In this document: positions 32,819-41,188 of the stretch, in pieces
How positions within the stretch are numbered: position 1 is the first letter of the stretch
How the letters are laid out: each line of letters begins with the position of its first letter
From: Bacteroidota bacterium
GTDB lineage: Bacteria; Bacteroidota; Bacteroidia; Chitinophagales; Chitinophagaceae
Reading direction: 5' to 3'
Assembly (NCBI GenBank): GCA_947454025.1
Contig: CANGIZ010000010.1
Coordinates: 1 to 44,761, forward strand
Length of the DNA stretch: 44,761 nt
Notes under the pieces: model-generated
What the model was told of the DNA's origin: nothing
Database searches by the model: none
The model's input: the letters and a program-made list of their open reading frames with translations, nothing else
Translations under genes and position numbers: made by a program

Positions 32819-33703
32819 ATGTTAAGACAAACCCTAAAAGGAACAGGGGTAGCCTTGGTTACTCCATTTAAAAAAGACAAAAGCGTTGATTTTGCTGCAT
32901 TGGAGAATCTAATAGATATTCAGATTGCTGGCGGATTAGATTATATCGTAACCCTTGGTACTACTGGAGAATCCGTAGTATTATCGGATCAAGAAAAAGT
33001 TGAAGTTTTTAATTGTACAGTGAACAAAGTAAATGGTCGTGTGCCTATTGTTATTGGCATTGGAGGGAACAATACATCCAAAGTGATTGAAGATTTTAAG
33101 AAATTTGACTTAACAAAAGTGGTTGCAATTTTAAGTGTGACTCCTTATTACAACAAACCATCACAAGAAGGTTTATACCAACATTATATTGCTTTAGCCG
33201 ACGCTGCTCCAAAGCCTATTTTATTGTACAATGTGCCTGGTAGAACTGGTCGTAACATGACTGCTGCAACTACATTACGTTTAGCGTCTCATCCTAATAT
33301 TGCAGGTATTAAAGAAGCGGGTCCCGAAATGGCTCAAACCATTGATATTTTAAAAGACCGTCCCAGTGACTTTTTAGTAGTGAGTGGTGATGATGAAATT
33401 GTAATGGCACAGATAGCATGTGGAATGGATGGCGTGATTAGTGTTGCTGCCAATGCATTTCCGAAGCCATTTAGCGATATGATTCGTTATTGCATGGCGG
33501 GTGATTTTAGCATGGCTAAACGATTAAACGATTTAATGGTGGAAGGGTATACCTATATGTATGAGGAAAACAATCCTTCTGGCATTAAAGCTTTCTTAGC
33601 CGAACAAGGCGTTATTGAAAATGAATTTAGATTGCCATTGGTTCCAGTAAGCACAGGATTACAAAAGAAAATTCACGATTATTTGCAAAAATATTTTGCA
33701 TAA
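32819..33703 (+). CDS. dapA: 4-hydroxy-tetrahydrodipicolinate synthase
   Basis: The 294-residue (beta/alpha)8 aldolase condenses pyruvate and aspartate semialdehyde, the first committed step to lysine and diaminopimelate for peptidoglycan. The family pattern is clear: GTGVALVTPF (about 8-17), LGTTGESVVLS (about 43-53), SVTPYYNKPSQEGLYQHY (about 103-120, with Tyr of the catalytic triad), YNVPGRTGRNM (about 136-146) and IAGIKEAGPEM (about 159-169, Schiff-base lysine). It is probably translated from the accA message, with a spacing of 12 bases and no promoter box between. It ends 22 bases before an intrinsic terminator. Confidence 0.97.
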   Translation: MLRQTLKGTGVALVTPFKKDKSVDFAALENLIDIQIAGGLDYIVTLGTTGESVVLSDQEKVEVFNCTVNKVNGRVPIVIGIGGNNTSKVIEDFKKFDLTKVVAILSVTPYYNKPSQEGLYQHYIALADAAPKPILLYNVPGRTGRNMTAATTLRLASHPNIAGIKEAGPEMAQTIDILKDRPSDFLVVSGDDEIVMAQIACGMDGVISVAANAFPKPFSDMIRYCMAGDFSMAKRLNDLMVEGYTYMYEENNPSGIKAFLAEQGVIENEFRLPLVPVSTGLQKKIHDYLQKYFA

Positions 33704-33725
33704 TAATTTAAAAAATGATAAAATT

Positions 33726-33756
33726 AAAAGAGCACCCAATGGAGTGCTCTTTTTTT
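33726..33756. terminator. Intrinsic terminator after dapA (possibly also mutS)
   Basis: A 10-bp stem (AAAAGAGCAC / GTGCTCTTTT) with an 8-base loop is followed by a T run on the plus strand. On the minus strand the stem is followed by TTTTAATTTT, so it may also end the convergent mutS transcript. Confidence 0.92.
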
Positions 33757-33797
33757 GTAATATAATTTAATCAGTAAGTTTGAGTGTCAAATAATTT

Positions 33798-36392
33798 CTA
33801 ATTCAACTTTTGTTTAATTGCTTGTAGTTTCATCAAAGCTTCCACAGGCGTTAAATTATTAATGTCAATCTCACCTAACTCCTTACGAATCGATTCAAAG
33901 GTTTCGGTATGTGCATCAAATATCGATAACTGAAATTGATCATTGCTTGGTGCAGCACTTGGTGTGTTATTGGTATTACCTGCATTCTTCAATTCCATTT
34001 CTTTTAAAATATCATTCGCTCTATTCACTAAAATATTGGGCATGCCTGCCATTTTAGCCACATGAATACCAAAGCTATGGGTGCTGCCGCCCTTAGTGAG
34101 TTTGCGTAAGAAAATAATTTTATTGCCCACTTCTTTATGACTCACATGGTAATTGTGCACATTTGGCAATTGTGCTTCTAAATCATTTAATTCATGATAG
34201 TGTGTAGCAAATAATGTTTTTGGTTTAGCAGGGGACTGGTATAAATATTCAACAATACTCCATGCAATGGAAATGCCATCATAGGTAGATGTGCCTCTTC
34301 CAATTTCGTCTAATAAAATTAAACTTCGAGGACTGATATTGTTTAAGATACTCGCAGTTTCAATCATCTCCACCATAAATGTAGATTCTCCTGCACTCAA
34401 ATTATCATTGGCACCTACGCGGGTAAATATTTTATCGGTTAGTGGAACAGATGCTGCAGTTGCGGGTACATAGGATCCCATATGCGCCATTAATGTAATT
34501 AGTGCAGTTTGTCTTAGTACCGCACTTTTACCACTCATATTAGGTCCAGTTAAAATTATAATTTGTTGAGTACTTGGATCTAAATATACATCATTAGGAA
34601 TATAGGCTTGATCGATGGCTAGGTTTTGCTCAATTACAGGATGTCTTCCTGCTTCGATATTTAAAATGGTGTTTTCGGTTAGTGTTGGCTTACAATATTT
34701 ATTTACTTTGGCAATGGTTGCAAAACAAAGTAAGCAATCCAATACGCCAATCCATTGACCATTCTTTTGCAATAAATTCATTTCCTTTAATACCGCATCC
34801 AATAACGCTTGATACAACTGTGTTTCAAGCGTTAAAATTTTATCTTCGGCACCTAATATTTTTTCCTCGTATACTTTTAATTCTGGCGTAATATAGCGTT
34901 CCGCTGTTGTTAAGGTTTGTTTGCGGATCCATTCAGTTGGCACTTTATCTTTATGTGCATGAGTTACTTCCAAATAATAACCATATACATTATTATATCC
35001 AATTTTTAAAGAAGAAATACCCGTAATTTCCGCTTCTTTATTTTGTAGCTGAGTTAAATATTCTTTTCCGCCGCTAGATATATTTCTTAATTCATCTAAT
35101 TCACTAGATACACCTTCTTTAATAAAACCACCTTTCACAGCAGTTGCAGGAGGTTGCTCAATTAAGGTATCAAAGATGGCTTTTTTTGAATGGGCGCAAA
35201 TATCGAGTGCATCATTAATATGTTGTAAGTAGTCGTTGTCAATGGAAGCGAGTTCTTGCTTAATCACTTCAATTGCTTCCAATGATTTTCCTAATTGTAT
35301 AAATTCTCGAGGTTGTAGTTTTCTCGTTGAAAGTTTACTGGACAATCTTTCCAAGTCGCCACAAGATTCAATAAGGTCACTTAATTTTTGGGCAGCTTCG
35401 TTGTGATTTAATAAGGACTCAACCGCATTTAATCGATTGTTAATTTGAGCAACGGATTGTAAAGGGAAGATTAACCAACGCTTTAATAAACGAGCGCCCA
35501 TGGGGCTTTTGGTAGCATCCATTACTTCCAATAGTCCTTTACGATCAGCACCATTGCCAATTAATTCTAAATTGCGAATGGTAAATTTGTCCATCCATAA
35601 AATTTCGTCTCTGTCTATTCGACCAATCTTATGAATATGAGATAAATGTGGATGTTCAGTTTCTTTTAAATAATGTAAAATGGCACCGGCTGCAATTATG
35701 CCCTTTGTTAATCCTTCAATACCAAATCCTTTTAAAGAACTTGTTTGAAATTGTTTGAATAATAAATCGGTAGCAAAGGGTTCATCAAAAATCCAACTAT
35801 CTAATCCATAAGTATAAAAGCCATTTCCAAATACTTCTTTAAATGTTGCTTGGTAATTTTTTGGATATAAAATCTCGGCAGGTTGTAAGCTTTGTAATAA
35901 TTTGTCGATGTATTCAGTATTTCCTTCGGCAATTAAAAATTCACCTGTTGTGATATCTAAAAATGCAACTCCACCTTGTTCCTTATCTACAAAAATAGCA
36001 GCAAGAAAATTATTGTTTTTATGTTCTAATAATTTGTCGTTGGTAGCAATACCAGGGGTAAGCATATCGGTTACACCGCGTTTTACAATGCCTTTCACCG
36101 ATTTTGGGTCCTCCAATTGATCACAAATTGCCACACGGTAGCCAGCTTTTACCAATTTGTGTAAATAAGTGTCCAAAGAATGATGAGGAAAACCCGCCAA
36201 TTCGCTGGAGGAAGCCGATCCATTATTGCGTTTAGTGAGGGTAATCCCTAATACTTTAGACGCAATTACAGCATCTTCGCCAAAAGTCTCATAAAAATCG
36301 CCCACTCTAAACAACAAAATAGCATCAGGGTATTTTTGCTTAATAGCCCTATGTTGTTGCATTAGAGGAGTTTCTGCACTAGATTTTGCCAT
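33798..36392 (-). CDS. mutS: DNA mismatch repair protein MutS
   Basis: The 864-residue mismatch sensor is of normal MutS length. The start is ATG 36392 (MAKSSAETPLMQQHRAIKQK); an open extension upstream reads through the promoter and the neighbouring gene and is not family-like. The mismatch-contacting FYETFG motif is at about 36-41. The C-terminal ATPase has Walker A ILTGPNMSGKSAVLRQ (near 610), the ANDNLSAGESTFMVEM segment, Walker B LILLDEIGRGTSTYDG (near 690) and the FATHYHEL H-loop. The minus-strand -7 box TAGGTTTG ends six bases before the ATG, so the mRNA is predicted to be leaderless or nearly so. It is divergent from the TrmH-type gene and convergent with dapA. Confidence 0.97.
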   Translation of the reverse strand: MAKSSAETPLMQQHRAIKQKYPDAILLFRVGDFYETFGEDAVIASKVLGITLTKRNNGSASSSELAGFPHHSLDTYLHKLVKAGYRVAICDQLEDPKSVKGIVKRGVTDMLTPGIATNDKLLEHKNNNFLAAIFVDKEQGGVAFLDITTGEFLIAEGNTEYIDKLLQSLQPAEILYPKNYQATFKEVFGNGFYTYGLDSWIFDEPFATDLLFKQFQTSSLKGFGIEGLTKGIIAAGAILHYLKETEHPHLSHIHKIGRIDRDEILWMDKFTIRNLELIGNGADRKGLLEVMDATKSPMGARLLKRWLIFPLQSVAQINNRLNAVESLLNHNEAAQKLSDLIESCGDLERLSSKLSTRKLQPREFIQLGKSLEAIEVIKQELASIDNDYLQHINDALDICAHSKKAIFDTLIEQPPATAVKGGFIKEGVSSELDELRNISSGGKEYLTQLQNKEAEITGISSLKIGYNNVYGYYLEVTHAHKDKVPTEWIRKQTLTTAERYITPELKVYEEKILGAEDKILTLETQLYQALLDAVLKEMNLLQKNGQWIGVLDCLLCFATIAKVNKYCKPTLTENTILNIEAGRHPVIEQNLAIDQAYIPNDVYLDPSTQQIIILTGPNMSGKSAVLRQTALITLMAHMGSYVPATAASVPLTDKIFTRVGANDNLSAGESTFMVEMIETASILNNISPRSLILLDEIGRGTSTYDGISIAWSIVEYLYQSPAKPKTLFATHYHELNDLEAQLPNVHNYHVSHKEVGNKIIFLRKLTKGGSTHSFGIHVAKMAGMPNILVNRANDILKEMELKNAGNTNNTPSAAPSNDQFQLSIFDAHTETFESIRKELGEIDINNLTPVEALMKLQAIKQKLN

Positions 36393-36397
36393 AGTAA

Positions 36398-36405
36398 CAA
36401 ACCTA
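36398..36405 (-). promoter_or_regulatory. Promoter -7 element of mutS
   Basis: TAGGTTTG on the minus strand fits TAnnTTTG and ends only six bases before the mutS ATG. Bacteroidota transcripts usually start four to seven bases past this element, placing the start at or next to the A of the ATG. Confidence 0.6.
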
Positions 36406-36432
36406 CATAAATTTTTTAATATTCGAAAAGCG

Positions 36433-36440
36433 TACTTTTG
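36433..36440 (+). promoter_or_regulatory. Promoter -7 element of the TrmH-type methyltransferase gene
   Basis: TACTTTTG fits TAnnTTTG and ends four bases before the ATG at 36444. The mRNA would therefore be leaderless from 36444, or use ATG 36459 with a short leader. The box lies about where the -33 region of the divergent mutS promoter should be. Confidence 0.6.
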
Positions 36441-36443
36441 CAT

Positions 36444-36974
36444 ATGCGAAAACTGACCATGGACGAATTGGGGAGAAAGTCGGTAGAAGACTTTAAAATG
36501 GCCAATAAAAAGCCCATTGTAGTGGTGATGGATAATATTCGTAGTATGCACAATGTGGGTAGTGTTTTTAGAACTTCGGATGGCTTTTTAATTGATGGGA
36601 TATGTTTATGTGGATTTACACCTCAGCCTCCACACAGGGACATACATAAAACAGCATTAGGTGCTACCGAAACGGTGGATTGGGTATATTATGAAAATAC
36701 GACCGATGCGGTGGATGCGCTAAAACAAAAGGGTTATAAAGTATATGCGATTGAACAAACGGAAGGAAGTATTAGTTTGGAACAATTCAAGCAACTACAT
36801 CCAAATATCAGCGAGCAACCTGTTGCGTTTGTTTTTGGCAATGAAGTGGATGGGGTAGACGAGGATGTGATTGCAGCATGTGATGGAGTAATTGAAATTC
36901 CACAATGGGGCATGAAACATTCATTAAACATTTCGGTAGCAGCGGCCATTGTACTTTGGGAATTTGTGAGATAG
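36444..36974 (+). CDS. TrmH/SpoU-family RNA 2'-O-methyltransferase
   Basis: This 176-residue SPOUT enzyme uses S-adenosylmethionine to methylate ribose 2'-OH in tRNA or rRNA. It lacks the extra N-terminal domain of larger family members. Motif 1 is near residues 30-42 (NIRSMHNVGSVFRTSD with the catalytic Arg). Motif 2 is FVFGNEVDGVDEDV (about 128-141) and motif 3 is IPQWGMKHSLNISVAAAI (about 150-167), forming the SAM-binding knot. The start is given as ATG 36444; ATG 36459 is the alternative if transcription begins as predicted. The target nucleotide is unknown. It is divergent from mutS, with 51 bases between the start codons, and followed by the UbiA-like gene after 75 bases. Confidence 0.92.
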   Translation: MRKLTMDELGRKSVEDFKMANKKPIVVVMDNIRSMHNVGSVFRTSDGFLIDGICLCGFTPQPPHRDIHKTALGATETVDWVYYENTTDAVDALKQKGYKVYAIEQTEGSISLEQFKQLHPNISEQPVAFVFGNEVDGVDEDVIAACDGVIEIPQWGMKHSLNISVAAAIVLWEFVR

Positions 36975-37049
36975 CGAGAATCTAATGCTATACAAGCATT
37001 ATTATGGGAGCATTAAATTAGAATTTTAAAAGTTTTGAAATAATAAAAT

Positions 37050-37958
37050 ATGAGTGGAGTTAAAAATTATTTGAGTTTAGTTAAGTTTTCCCATACCATT
37101 TTTGCATTGCCTTTTGCACTCATTGGGTTTGTATTGGGTATTAAACATATGGACGATTTGCATACACCAGAAGAACACTTACTTAAAAAATTCTTATTGG
37201 TTTTATTGTGTATGGTCACTGCGCGTTCCACTGCCATGGCCTTTAATCGTTATTTAGATAGGCATTTTGATAAACTCAATCCACGTACAGCTATTAGAGA
37301 AATTCCAGCTGGCATCATTAAAGCCGAAAAAGCATTGCTATTTATTATTATTAATGCTAGCATTTTTGTAATGGCGACTTATTTTATTAATACAATTTGT
37401 TTTTATTTATCACCTGTTGCTTTATTTGTTATTTTATTTTATAGTTATACAAAAAGGTTCACTTATTTATGTCATGTGGTATTAGGCGTTGGACTTTCTT
37501 TAGCACCTATTGGGGCTTATTTAGCGGTAACAGGGAGCTTTGCATTGTTACCATTGTTATTTTCGTTTGCAGTGGTGTTTTGGGTGAGTGGCTTTGATGT
37601 GATTTATGCACTTCAGGATATCGATTTTGATCAATCTCAATCTTTATATTCCATTCCTAGTTATTGGGGACTGAACAAGGCCTTGAATATCGCAAGAGTA
37701 TTGCATGTATTTTCTGCAGGTTTTGTAATTGCAGCCTATTTTGTTGGAGGGTTTAATTATTTATATTTAGGTGGCATGTTCGTTTTTGTCGGCATGTTGA
37801 TTTATCAGCATAGCATTGTAAAACCGAATGACTTAAGTAAAGTGAACATTGCTTTTATGACAGCAAATGGTATTGCAAGTATTGTGTTTAGTGTATTTGT
37901 AATTGGAAGTTTAATTATTCAAATCATTGCGAACATTCCTTCTGCTTTTATTCATTAA
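37050..37958 (+). CDS. UbiA-family polyprenyltransferase (MqnP-like)
   Basis: The 302-residue membrane enzyme has about eight to nine hydrophobic helices and the two acidic prenyl-diphosphate binding motifs: NRYLDRHFDKLNPRT (about 67-81, NxxxD) and DVIYALQDIDFDQS (about 178-191, DxxxD). It attaches an isoprenoid chain to an aromatic acceptor. Bacteroidota commonly make menaquinone via futalosine and carry a UbiA homologue (MqnP) for this step, so the acceptor may be a dihydroxynaphthoate rather than 4-hydroxybenzoate. That assignment is by taxonomic context; no other mqn genes are in the window. It is followed after 14 bases by ruvX and is likely co-transcribed. Confidence 0.88.
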   Translation: MSGVKNYLSLVKFSHTIFALPFALIGFVLGIKHMDDLHTPEEHLLKKFLLVLLCMVTARSTAMAFNRYLDRHFDKLNPRTAIREIPAGIIKAEKALLFIIINASIFVMATYFINTICFYLSPVALFVILFYSYTKRFTYLCHVVLGVGLSLAPIGAYLAVTGSFALLPLLFSFAVVFWVSGFDVIYALQDIDFDQSQSLYSIPSYWGLNKALNIARVLHVFSAGFVIAAYFVGGFNYLYLGGMFVFVGMLIYQHSIVKPNDLSKVNIAFMTANGIASIVFSVFVIGSLIIQIIANIPSAFIH

Positions 37959-37972
37959 TTAAAAGAAATACT

Positions 37973-38386
37973 TTGGCTAGAATTATTTGTATCGACTATG
38001 GCGGAAAAAGATGTGGATTGGCGGTGACCGATCCATTGCAAATTATTGCAACAGCCTTAACCACCGTTGCCACTAAGGAATTGTACACTTATTTAACTGC
38101 TTATTTTGCCAAAGAGCCGGTGGAATTGATTTTAATAGGGGAGCCTTTAAATTTGGATGACACACCCACGCATGCAACGCCATTGGTTAAAAAAGCAATT
38201 ATTGAACTCAATAAAAAATTCCCGCAAATCCCCGTTTTAACTGTGGACGAAAGGTTTAGTTCAAAAAATGCAGTGCGCGCCATGGTGGAAATGGGGATGA
38301 AAAAAAAGGACCGTCAGGACAAAAAAAATGTCGACCAAATTGCTGCTACCATTCTATTACAGGAATATTTAACAAATCGCGCTTAA
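37973..38386 (+). CDS. ruvX: RuvX/YqgF family Holliday junction resolvase-like nuclease
   Basis: This 137-residue RNase H-fold protein is of normal family length. It is predicted to be a Holliday junction resolvase; in some bacteria the homologue processes pre-16S rRNA. The start is TTG at 37973, because the family begins exactly with the first beta strand (ARIICIDYGGKRCGLAV) and no ATG is available. Conserved acidic residues are in IDYGG (Asp7), LILIGEPLN (Glu near 59) and VDERFSS (near 93), and the C-terminal KKNVDQIAATILLQEYL is typical. It follows the UbiA-like gene by 14 bases. Confidence 0.93.
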   Translation: MARIICIDYGGKRCGLAVTDPLQIIATALTTVATKELYTYLTAYFAKEPVELILIGEPLNLDDTPTHATPLVKKAIIELNKKFPQIPVLTVDERFSSKNAVRAMVEMGMKKKDRQDKKNVDQIAATILLQEYLTNRA

Positions 38387-38426
38387 ATACGAGCCTCCTT
38401 CACAGGCGTTTCTGCCTATTTATTTC

Positions 38427-38434
38427 TACCTTTG
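38427..38434 (+). promoter_or_regulatory. Promoter -7 element of def
   Basis: TACCTTTG fits TAnnTTTG and ends 22 bases before the def ATG, giving a leader of about 16 bases. It lies between the ruvX stop and def, so def and the exported protein behind it form their own unit. Confidence 0.65.
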
Positions 38435-38455
38435 CGTATATTATAAAGTAGAAAT

Positions 38456-39031
38456 ATGATTTTACCTATCGTTGCATATGGAGCAGCTATATTAAGAAAA
38501 GTGAGTGAGCCAATCGATGCTGATTATCCTAATTTAAAGGTGTTGATTGAAGATATGTGGGAAACCATGTACGAAAGTAATGGGGTGGGTTTGGCAGCAC
38601 CTCAAATTAATAAGCATATTCGTTTGTTTGTAGTAGATAGTGAACAAATTTTTGCTAATGCAGAGCCTGAAGATGAAACTTATCCTGATGCGCCTGGTAT
38701 TAAAAAAGCGTTTATCAATGCTCAAATTGTAGAGTTAAGTGGTAAGGAGTGGATATACAATGAGGGTTGTTTAAGTATTCCTAAAATTAGAGAAGATGTA
38801 TCCCGTCACGAAACCGTGAAACTCTCATATATGGACGAAAATTTCGTAGAACATATCGAAACATTTACAGGAATGACAGCACGTGTCATTTTACATGAAT
38901 ACGATCATATTGAGGGTAAATTATTTATAGACTATGTTAAGCCTTTACGTCGTAAAATGCTACAAGGCAAATTAAATGATATCAATAAAGGGAAAGTGCG
39001 TGTGGATTATAAAATGATTCAAATAAAATAA
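38456..39031 (+). CDS. def: Peptide deformylase
   Basis: The 191-residue metalloenzyme removes the formyl group from nascent proteins. All three family motifs are present: GVGLAAPQ (about 43-50), EGCLSIP (about 102-108, metal Cys) and HEYDHIEG (about 144-151, HExxH-type with HEYDH). The loop between motif 1 and motif 2 (DSEQIFANAEPEDETYPDAP) is longer than in E. coli, as is common in Bacteroidota. It precedes the exported unknown by five bases and follows its own promoter. Confidence 0.96.
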   Translation: MILPIVAYGAAILRKVSEPIDADYPNLKVLIEDMWETMYESNGVGLAAPQINKHIRLFVVDSEQIFANAEPEDETYPDAPGIKKAFINAQIVELSGKEWIYNEGCLSIPKIREDVSRHETVKLSYMDENFVEHIETFTGMTARVILHEYDHIEGKLFIDYVKPLRRKMLQGKLNDINKGKVRVDYKMIQIK

Positions 39032-39036
39032 GTATA

Positions 39037-39981
39037 ATGACTAAAAGCATGAAGGCTACCTTATTGGTATTTTTTGTAATTATTTCGAATTGGACATTCG
39101 CACAAGATTCTACAGTAAATAACGAAGGCTTAAAATACACTTTAAGTGATGCTATTGTGCGTAATCACTTTGATTACAAAGCAATATTACAACGCATTAA
39201 GGAAGACACTAGTTTTTATAAAGCATTTAAAACCTTGCGTACCATAGGTTATAGCTCATACAACCATATCGAAATGAAGGACAAGGAAGGTAAAATGCAA
39301 GCTTCATTGGATAGCAAAACAAGGCAAAACCATAATGGCAATTGTAGAACCATGGATGTGTTAGAGGAAAATGTTACCGGTGATTTAAGAAAAGAAGATG
39401 GCTCGTATAATTACGTAACCCCTTCCTTATATGCAAGTTTGTTTTTCACAAAAGGGACTGTTTGTGGAGAGACGAATATTGTAACTGGAAAAAAAAGAAC
39501 AATTTCAGGAACGGGTATTGAAAAAGCAAAAGAACAATTAAAAATGTTGTTCTTTAATCCTGGAAAAAAAATTCCTGGCATTCCTTTTATTGGCAACAAG
39601 TTGGATTTATACGATGAAACTGCACACGAGTTGTATGATTACAAATTAGATTATGTTGAATACCATGGGCAACTTGTGTACCTATTTGAAGTAAAACCTA
39701 AGGAAGACCTTGGTTTCTTTTCAAAAGGGGATGTAGTGGTGGATCAAATGACTACCTGGTTTAATCCCAAAACACTGGAAGTATTAGGACGCAATTACTC
39801 GTTGAGCTATAAAGCAGGAGTGTATGATTTTAATGTTGCGATGGAAGTAGAGATGACTTATTTTAATGGTCAATTGGTCCCTAAAATTTTGCGTTACAAA
39901 GGCAATTGGGGAGTAGTGTTCAAAAAACGTGAAAGAGGTTTATTTACTGCAACTTTGTTTGATTACAATAAAGGGCAATAG
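39037..39981 (+). CDS. Exported protein of unknown function
   Basis: A 314-residue protein with an N-terminal signal (MKATLLVFFVIISNWTFAQ after MTKS). The first part of the mature sequence is charged and helical, the rest beta-rich with several Tyr and Phe, for example IGNKLDLYDETAHELYDYKLDYV (about 187-209) and EVKPKEDLGFFSKGDVVVDQM. Two Cys (near 107 and 143) could form a disulfide. No enzymatic motif is recognised. It could be a periplasmic binding-type domain related to outer-membrane lipoprotein carriers, by the pattern of residues after 200, but this is weak. It is co-transcribed with def (five bases) and ends two bases from the convergent YbdK-type gene. Confidence 0.7.
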   Translation: MTKSMKATLLVFFVIISNWTFAQDSTVNNEGLKYTLSDAIVRNHFDYKAILQRIKEDTSFYKAFKTLRTIGYSSYNHIEMKDKEGKMQASLDSKTRQNHNGNCRTMDVLEENVTGDLRKEDGSYNYVTPSLYASLFFTKGTVCGETNIVTGKKRTISGTGIEKAKEQLKMLFFNPGKKIPGIPFIGNKLDLYDETAHELYDYKLDYVEYHGQLVYLFEVKPKEDLGFFSKGDVVVDQMTTWFNPKTLEVLGRNYSLSYKAGVYDFNVAMEVEMTYFNGQLVPKILRYKGNWGVVFKKRERGLFTATLFDYNKGQ

Positions 39982-39983
39982 CA

Positions 39984-41087
39984 TTATACAGTTAAAAAAC
40001 AGCCCTCAATAGATTTTACTACTTCAATAAGGCTTCCAGTTTCTTTAAAGATGGCTAATTGGCGATCAGCACCGGTGCCTGTTTCAAATATTTTGTGCAC
40101 TTTTTCTACATGATGTCTGCTTCCTAATTCGTCTACAACACCGTCTACAAATTCAAGTAGTTCGTCGATCAGAGATTTAACAGGCACTTCTTTTTCTTTT
40201 CCAAAATCAATTAATAATCCATCAATGCCATAGCGGCTTGCACGCCATTTATTTTCATTAATCAATGCACGTTGGTAATTGATAAAATTGATGTTTTGTC
40301 TACGGAGGCTATATATTTTTGCGCAAATAGCTTGAAACAGGGCAGTGATGGTAATCGTTTCCTGTATTGTCATGGCTACATCACAAATTCTAAATTCAAT
40401 GGTATTGTAAACAGGGTGAACACGTAAATCCCACCATATTTTTTTAGCATTGTCAATGCAATTGGTTTTAATTAATAATTGCACAAAATTGTCATAAGCT
40501 TCAATGCTCTCAAAGTAGTCTGGTATACCGGTACGAGGAAATTTGTCAAATACTTTTGAGCGATAAGATTTATATCCCGTATTGCGGGATTCCCAAAAAG
40601 GAGAGTTGGTACTTAATGCGTAAATATGTGGTAGGAAATACCTAGCTGTATTGGCAATATGAATAGCCATTTTGCGGTCTTCCATTCCTACATGAACGTG
40701 TAATCCAAAAATCAAGTTACTGCGCGCTGCTTGTTGCAATTCATTTAACAATTCTTGGTATCTGGAACTGTCCGATATCAATTGTTTTTCCCATAAACTA
40801 AAAGGGTGGGTTCCAGAAGCGCCAATACTATATCCAAGGCTTTTGGCAATTTCAGAAACGCCCGTGCGTAAGGATAAAATTTCTTGGTAAGCTTCGTCAA
40901 CGTTCTTACAAATGGCGGTACCTACTTCCACAACAGCCTGGTGCATTTCGGCTTTGATCTTGTCTTTAAATAATTTCTCTCCTTCGTTAATAATAGACTG
41001 CTGGTGGCTTTTTAGTTCCTTGGTAGAAGGGTCTAAAACCATGTATTCTTCTTCCACGCCAATCGTAAATTGTTGTAAGCTAGCCAT
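39984..41087 (-). CDS. YbdK-type carboxylate-amine ligase (glutamate-cysteine ligase family 2)
   Basis: The 367-residue ATP-dependent ligase of the GCS2 family is typified by E. coli YbdK, which shows weak glutamate-cysteine ligase activity. The family opening FTIGVEEEYMVLDPSTKEL is at about 6-24, with the GASGTHPFSLW (near 92-102), FGLHVHVGM (near 126-134) and ACC-free catalytic core following. The start is ATG 41087 (MASLQQFT), giving the usual length. An in-frame ATG at 41117 is possible, but further upstream the frame runs through the phoH terminator. No clean promoter is seen between the terminator and the start, so expression may come from readthrough or from a weak TAGTTTTA. The physiological product is unknown. 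Confidence 0.85.
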   Translation of the reverse strand: MASLQQFTIGVEEEYMVLDPSTKELKSHQQSIINEGEKLFKDKIKAEMHQAVVEVGTAICKNVDEAYQEILSLRTGVSEIAKSLGYSIGASGTHPFSLWEKQLISDSSRYQELLNELQQAARSNLIFGLHVHVGMEDRKMAIHIANTARYFLPHIYALSTNSPFWESRNTGYKSYRSKVFDKFPRTGIPDYFESIEAYDNFVQLLIKTNCIDNAKKIWWDLRVHPVYNTIEFRICDVAMTIQETITITALFQAICAKIYSLRRQNINFINYQRALINENKWRASRYGIDGLLIDFGKEKEVPVKSLIDELLEFVDGVVDELGSRHHVEKVHKIFETGTGADRQLAIFKETGSLIEVVKSIEGCFLTV

Positions 41088-41120
41088 GGCTATAAAACTA
41101 AGCAATTTTTGATTCATATT

Positions 41121-41152
41121 AAAAAAAATACCCTCGCAAACAGCAAGGGTAT
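41121..41152 (-). terminator. Intrinsic terminator of phoH
   Basis: On the minus strand a stem ATACCCT/AGGGTAT, extended by GC/GC after one mismatch, with a 5-base loop is followed by eight Ts. It lies 37-68 bases after the phoH stop and just upstream of the YbdK-type start, which rules out a longer N-terminus for that gene. Confidence 0.88.
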
Positions 41153-41188
41153 GGGTACGAACTAACAAGAATAATTTACAGAAAGGGC

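Noticed and set aside
36393-36551. 53-residue N-terminal extension of mutS.
   Set aside because: It crosses the promoter and enters the divergent methyltransferase gene; family length and motifs start at 36392.
36984-37003. A TAATGCT/AGCATTA hairpin between the methyltransferase and UbiA-like genes.
   Set aside because: Weak 7-bp AT-rich stem without a T run; not a convincing terminator or regulatory RNA.
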